From Candidatus Woesearchaeota archaeon CG08_land_8_20_14_0_20_47_9 (GTDB lineage: Archaea; Nanobdellota; Nanobdellia; Woesearchaeales; CG1-02-47-18), in NCBI GenBank assembly GCA_002763335.1, contig PEYS01000198.1, positions 1 to 21,636 of the forward strand: 21,636 nucleotides of DNA, written 5' to 3'. Numbering within the stretch: the stretch's first letter is position 1; each line of letters opens with the position of its first letter. The notes beneath the pieces are model-generated. The model was given only the letters and a program-made list of their open reading frames with translations, had not been told where the DNA came from and did no database searches. Shown here piece after piece: positions 18,806 through 21,636 of the stretch. A program made the translations under genes and the position numbers.

Positions 18806-20752
18806 ATGAAGTACAAGGAGTTTATTCTTGATAGGTTCCAGGAGGAGGCCATCGCAGCCCTTGACAGGAACTGCTCTGTTGTTGTCTCTGCCCCAACAGG
18901 GAGCGGTAAGACCCTGATTGCTGACTATGTGATAAACCGCGATCTCAGGATGGATAAGAAGATCATATACACTGCCCCGATAAAGGCCCTCTCAAATCAG
19001 AAGTACAAGGACTTCAGCCTCGACTTCGGAGAGGATAACGTCGGACTGCTTACAGGGGACCTTGTGATAAACCCTACTGCCCCTGTACTTGTGATGACAA
19101 CCGAGGTCTACCGCAACATGCTCATGGTGGATGATGAGACTGTCGAGGACACATCATACGTTGTCTTTGACGAGATCCACTACATCAACGACATTGAGAG
19201 GGGCTATGTCTGGGAGGAGTCAATAATCCTGAGCCCAGGGCATGTGAGGTTTCTCTGCCTCAGCGCAACAATACCAAATGCCCAGGAGTTCGCCTCATGG
19301 ATTGAGGTTATTAAGAGGCATAATGCAGTGGTGGTGAGGCATGATAAGCGCCCTGTCCCGCTGCAATACCTATTCTACGACGCTGCCCTCGGCATAACAA
19401 GCCTCGACAGCATAATGAATGCTCATGATGATCTTATGCCAAGGCATAAGTTCAGGGGGCGCGGAAAGGGGGGGGTAAGGGGCAGGATAAGACCCTCCCA
19501 TATCAACCTGATCGAGGAGCTTGCCAATGCTTCTGAGCTTCCATGCATCTTCTTTTCATTCTCCCGCCTCGGTGTTCAGAAGCTGGCGCGTCAGCTTACA
19601 AGAAGGCATGATTTTCTCAGCATGAAAGAGAAGGCGAGGGCATCATCACTTATTTCGGAAATGCTCTCCAATACGCTAGGCGAGATATCCGGGCTCTTCT
19701 CAACCAGGCTTCTGAGAAGCGCCCTCTCAAAGGGGATTGGCTTTCACCACGCTGGGCTGCTCCCGTTCCAGAAGGATATTGTGGAGAGGCTATTCTCAGA
19801 GGGGCTTATCAAGGTTCTATACGCAACAGAGACCTTTGCTGTGGGCGTCAACATGCCTGCAAGGGTTGTGTGTTTTGACAGCCTGCGCAAGTTTGATGGG
19901 ATAAGCTTCAGGTACCTCAGCTCTAAGGAGTACTTTCAGATTGCAGGGCGTGCGGGGCGGCGGGGCATTGATAATTATGGCAAGGCCATTGCCATGATAA
20001 ACAGGTCTGATGATAATCTCAAGAAGATAGCATCCTTTACCTCAAGAGACATCGAGCCTTTGCATTCGCAGTTCAGGCTCTCCTACAACACCATCCTAAA
20101 CCTTATAAGGAGGTTTTCCAGGGATGAGGTGCTCCACATACTATGCTCGAGCTTTGATAACTACCAGAAGTTTGGTAAGGGCATGTGGAGGCAGTGCAAC
20201 GTAGTCTCTGTAAAGCGCTCCCTTGAGAAGCACATCCAGGTTCTTAGGAAGATGGGCTACATTGGTAGCGATGGCGAGCTGAGCTCCAAGGGTGAATTCG
20301 CCTCAAACATATTCTGCGACGAGCTTCTGATATCAGAGGTCTTTGCGACAGGGCTCTGCAAAGACTTGGACGAGTACCAGATGTTACACCTCCTCTTTGC
20401 AATTGCCTATGAGCCGAGGACAAACGAGCGGTTCTTCATGCGCTATCATGATAAGAGGATCAAGCATCTCAAGGCTCTCCTCTCGCAGAATCCTTACGTT
20501 GGCAGGAGCAAGCAGCTCAAGTCGCTTGATAACATCTCTGCCCTTGTCCACCCGATGTACAACGGCAGGGCTTTTGTAGAGCTCTTGAAGAACACCACCA
20601 TGTTTGAGGGCGACGTCATAAGGCTTTTCAGACAGGTGATTGACCGCATAGGCCAGGTAAAGAAGGCATCCAATGATTCAGACCTTATAGCGAAGCTAGA
20701 AAACTGCATCTGTGTCATAGATAAGTGTAGCGAGGGGATATGCCTGCTCTAG
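18806..20752 (+). CDS. Ski2/Mtr4-like superfamily 2 RNA helicase
   Basis: 648-aa ATP-dependent helicase of the Ski2/Mtr4 branch, whose members unwind RNA for the exosome or act in RNA surveillance. Motifs: Q-like FQEEAI, Walker A APTGSGKT (29-36), TAPIKALSNQK (motif Ia), DEIH (122-125), SAT (153-155), FFSFSR, FHHAGLLP (313-320), TETFAVGVNMP and QIAGRAGRRG (378-387). The C-terminal part (GDVIRLFRQVIDRIGQVKKA) is a DSHCT-type helical domain. A basic glycine-rich loop (FRGRGKGGVRGRIRP, 216-230) interrupts the core. It lacks the long KOW arch of Mtr4, so it is a short form. It is divergent from the archease operon, and a T-run follows 60 bp after the stop. Confidence 0.92.
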   Translation: MKYKEFILDRFQEEAIAALDRNCSVVVSAPTGSGKTLIADYVINRDLRMDKKIIYTAPIKALSNQKYKDFSLDFGEDNVGLLTGDLVINPTAPVLVMTTEVYRNMLMVDDETVEDTSYVVFDEIHYINDIERGYVWEESIILSPGHVRFLCLSATIPNAQEFASWIEVIKRHNAVVVRHDKRPVPLQYLFYDAALGITSLDSIMNAHDDLMPRHKFRGRGKGGVRGRIRPSHINLIEELANASELPCIFFSFSRLGVQKLARQLTRRHDFLSMKEKARASSLISEMLSNTLGEISGLFSTRLLRSALSKGIGFHHAGLLPFQKDIVERLFSEGLIKVLYATETFAVGVNMPARVVCFDSLRKFDGISFRYLSSKEYFQIAGRAGRRGIDNYGKAIAMINRSDDNLKKIASFTSRDIEPLHSQFRLSYNTILNLIRRFSRDEVLHILCSSFDNYQKFGKGMWRQCNVVSVKRSLEKHIQVLRKMGYIGSDGELSSKGEFASNIFCDELLISEVFATGLCKDLDEYQMLHLLFAIAYEPRTNERFFMRYHDKRIKHLKALLSQNPYVGRSKQLKSLDNISALVHPMYNGRAFVELLKNTTMFEGDVIRLFRQVIDRIGQVKKASNDSDLIAKLENCICVIDKCSEGICLL

Positions 20753-20804
20753 TAAACCTTCATCCCTTTCTTACCATTTGCCTTACTGGTTTGAGTATTG
20801 CTAG

Positions 20805-20821
20805 GTCAGTATATTTTTTTC
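20805..20821 (+). terminator. T-run downstream of the helicase
   Basis: GTATATTTTTTTCC, seven T in a row (20814-20820), without a strong hairpin; the typical archaeal U-rich termination signal. Confidence 0.45.
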
Positions 20822-20825
20822 CATA

Positions 20826-20935
20826 GGAAACAAGGGGGGGTCTAACAACAACATATATGTTTCCATAGTTATTTAATATTATATAAGTATTTAGAACATA
20901 ATTATTTATAAAGAAGGAGGCACTCCCTTTATAAA
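20826..20935 (+). promoter_or_regulatory. AT-rich tbp control region with paired TATA palindromes
   Basis: TTTATAAAG (20905-20913) and its exact complement CTTTATAAA (20927-20935) flank a 13-bp spacer that itself contains GGAG/CTCC. Each arm is a TATA-like element. Upstream, GGAAACA (20826-20832) and TGTTTCC (20858-20864) form another inverted repeat, followed by several TATA-like runs (20870-20892). Any of them may drive tbp; the arm at 20927 would start transcription near 20955, ahead of the GGGGAGA ribosome binding site. Confidence 0.6.
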
Positions 20936-20981
20936 TGCCTCTCTCTGAAAAAAGGGGGAAGAGAGTTTTGGGGAGATAAAA

Positions 20982-21521
20982 ATGGCTAAACCTGAAATAA
21001 AGGTAGTAAATATTGTGGTAAGCACCTCGCTCAAGCATGAAATCCCGCTTGAGAAGATGGCTGCCACCCTCAGCAATACTGAATATAACCCTGAGCAGTT
21101 CCCAGGGCTTGTGATAAGGATAAAGGACCCAAAAACATCTGCTCTTATCTTCAGCAGCGGCAATGTTGTATGCACCGGTGCGCGCTCAATGGACAAGGTA
21201 GAGGAATCAATAAAGAAGATAATAAAGAGCCTCGAGAAGATAAACATAAGGATAAAGATAAAGCCGGAGATAAAGATACAGAACATCGTTGCCTCAGGCA
21301 CAGTAGGCATGGACCTAAACCTGAACAACCTTGCAATGAAGCTCAAGAACACAGAGTATGAGCCTGAGCAGTTCCCAGGACTAGTGTACAAGCTGGTCGA
21401 GGCAAAGGCAACATTCCTTCTCTTCAGCAACGGCAAGGTAGTGTGCACAGGCACAAAGAGCGAGGAAAATGTCAACAAGGCCCTGGAAAAGCTGATTGAT
21501 AATCTTAAGAAGGTGAAGTGA
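20982..21521 (+). CDS. tbp: TATA-box-binding protein
   Basis: 179-aa general transcription factor that binds promoter TATA boxes and, with TFB, recruits RNA polymerase. Two direct repeats form the saddle: repeat 1 about 5-92 (VVNIVVSTSL, YNPEQFPGLVIRI, SALIFSSGNVVCTGA) and repeat 2 about 95-178 (IQNIVASGTV, YEPEQFPGLVYKL, TFLLFSNGKVVCTGT). Length is normal and there is no acidic tail. GGGGAGA (20971-20977) stands before the ATG. Palindrome P10 begins right after the stop codon. The promoter region contains TATA-like palindromes that TBP itself may bind. Confidence 0.97.
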   Translation: MAKPEIKVVNIVVSTSLKHEIPLEKMAATLSNTEYNPEQFPGLVIRIKDPKTSALIFSSGNVVCTGARSMDKVEESIKKIIKSLEKINIRIKIKPEIKIQNIVASGTVGMDLNLNNLAMKLKNTEYEPEQFPGLVYKLVEAKATFLLFSNGKVVCTGTKSEENVNKALEKLIDNLKKVK

Positions 21522-21594
21522 CTGAAAACCTTGAATACCGACAGAGTTAGGAAGCCGAGTGTATTCAAGGTTTTCAGATGTCGGGACTGCTACT
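21522..21594. repeat. Palindromic element P10 with conserved 3' flank
   Basis: Perfect 17-bp arms CTGAAAACCTTGAATAC (21522-21538) and complement (21561-21577). The loop holds GAGTTAGGAAGCCGAG, close to P2 and P9. The flank CAGATGTCGGGACTGCTACT (21575-21594) matches P8. It starts on the base after the tbp stop. Confidence 0.93.
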
Positions 21595-21610
21595 TTATGT
21601 AAAAAAAATT

Positions 21611-21636
21611 CGCCTTCCGAGCGAGCTTTTGACTCT
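21611..21636. repeat. Possible truncated palindrome at the window edge
   Basis: The last bases read CGAGCTTTTGACTCT; the complement, AGAGTCAAAAGCTCG, resembles the P1/P3 arm GACTCAAAAGTTCTCG. The partner arm would lie outside the window. Confidence 0.35.

Noticed and set aside
20760..21038. 92-codon minus-strand frame over the tbp promoter
   Set aside because: AT-driven open frame overlapping the tbp start; no recognisable domain.
1..21636. CRISPR array
   Set aside because: The palindromes are irregularly spaced over kilobases with variable sequence; there are no evenly spaced repeats with spacers and no cas gene.

Overview
The window is archaeal chromosomal DNA, about half G+C. It carries a TATA-binding protein gene, a proteasome beta subunit, ribosomal protein S8e, a KH/beta-CASP nuclease of the aCPSF1 (FttA) type, archease, and TATA-box promoters of the form AAAGCTTTATA or AAGCTTAATAA about 26-31 bp upstream of many start codons, so many messages look leaderless. 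No bacterial-type marker was seen. The lineage cannot be fixed from the sequence; gene style (UvrD-like helicase with an N-terminal winged helix, Ski2-like helicase, introns at unusual tRNA positions) fits DPANN-like or other uncultured archaea, and that is only an inference.

Layout: (1) 1-5679: a UvrD-like helicase (minus) divergent from a SAM methyltransferase (plus), then a MoaD-like sulfur carrier and a tungsten aldehyde:ferredoxin oxidoreductase (AOR) in one operon. This block is bracketed by two inverted, near-identical palindromes, and the AOR C-terminus now reads into one of them. (2) 5680-6583: a gene-poor stretch with a possible short transcript (promoter, two micro-ORFs, hairpin-plus-T terminator), short tandem duplications, and two divergent tRNA genes, Ser(GCT) with a D-loop insertion and Pro(GGG) with insertions in both the anticodon loop and the T loop. 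(3) 6584-11180: proteasome beta, aCPSF1, a small membrane-anchored protein, RNase Z and S8e. (4) 11269-17712: a membrane protein of unknown function and a glycosylation/cell-surface cluster (GT-C transferase, polysaccharide deacetylase, methyltransferase, two GT2 transferases, DUF2304-type protein). (5) 17872-21521: archease, apparently starting at an ATT codon, coupled to an acidic unknown protein; a Ski2/Mtr4-like helicase; and TBP.

Two themes run through the window. First, RNA maturation and turnover: RNase Z, archease, aCPSF1 and the Ski2-like helicase lie within 15 kb of two intron-containing tRNA genes. Second, a dispersed family of about ten 40-80 bp palindromes with variable but related arms. 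Most sit exactly at stop codons, sometimes supplying the stop codon or C-terminal residues. Some share a loop core (GAGTTAGGAAGTCGAG-like) or a flank (CAGATGTCGG-like). They look like small non-autonomous mobile elements, possibly IS200/IS605-derived, that have settled at gene 3' ends. This family is the best candidate here for something undescribed.
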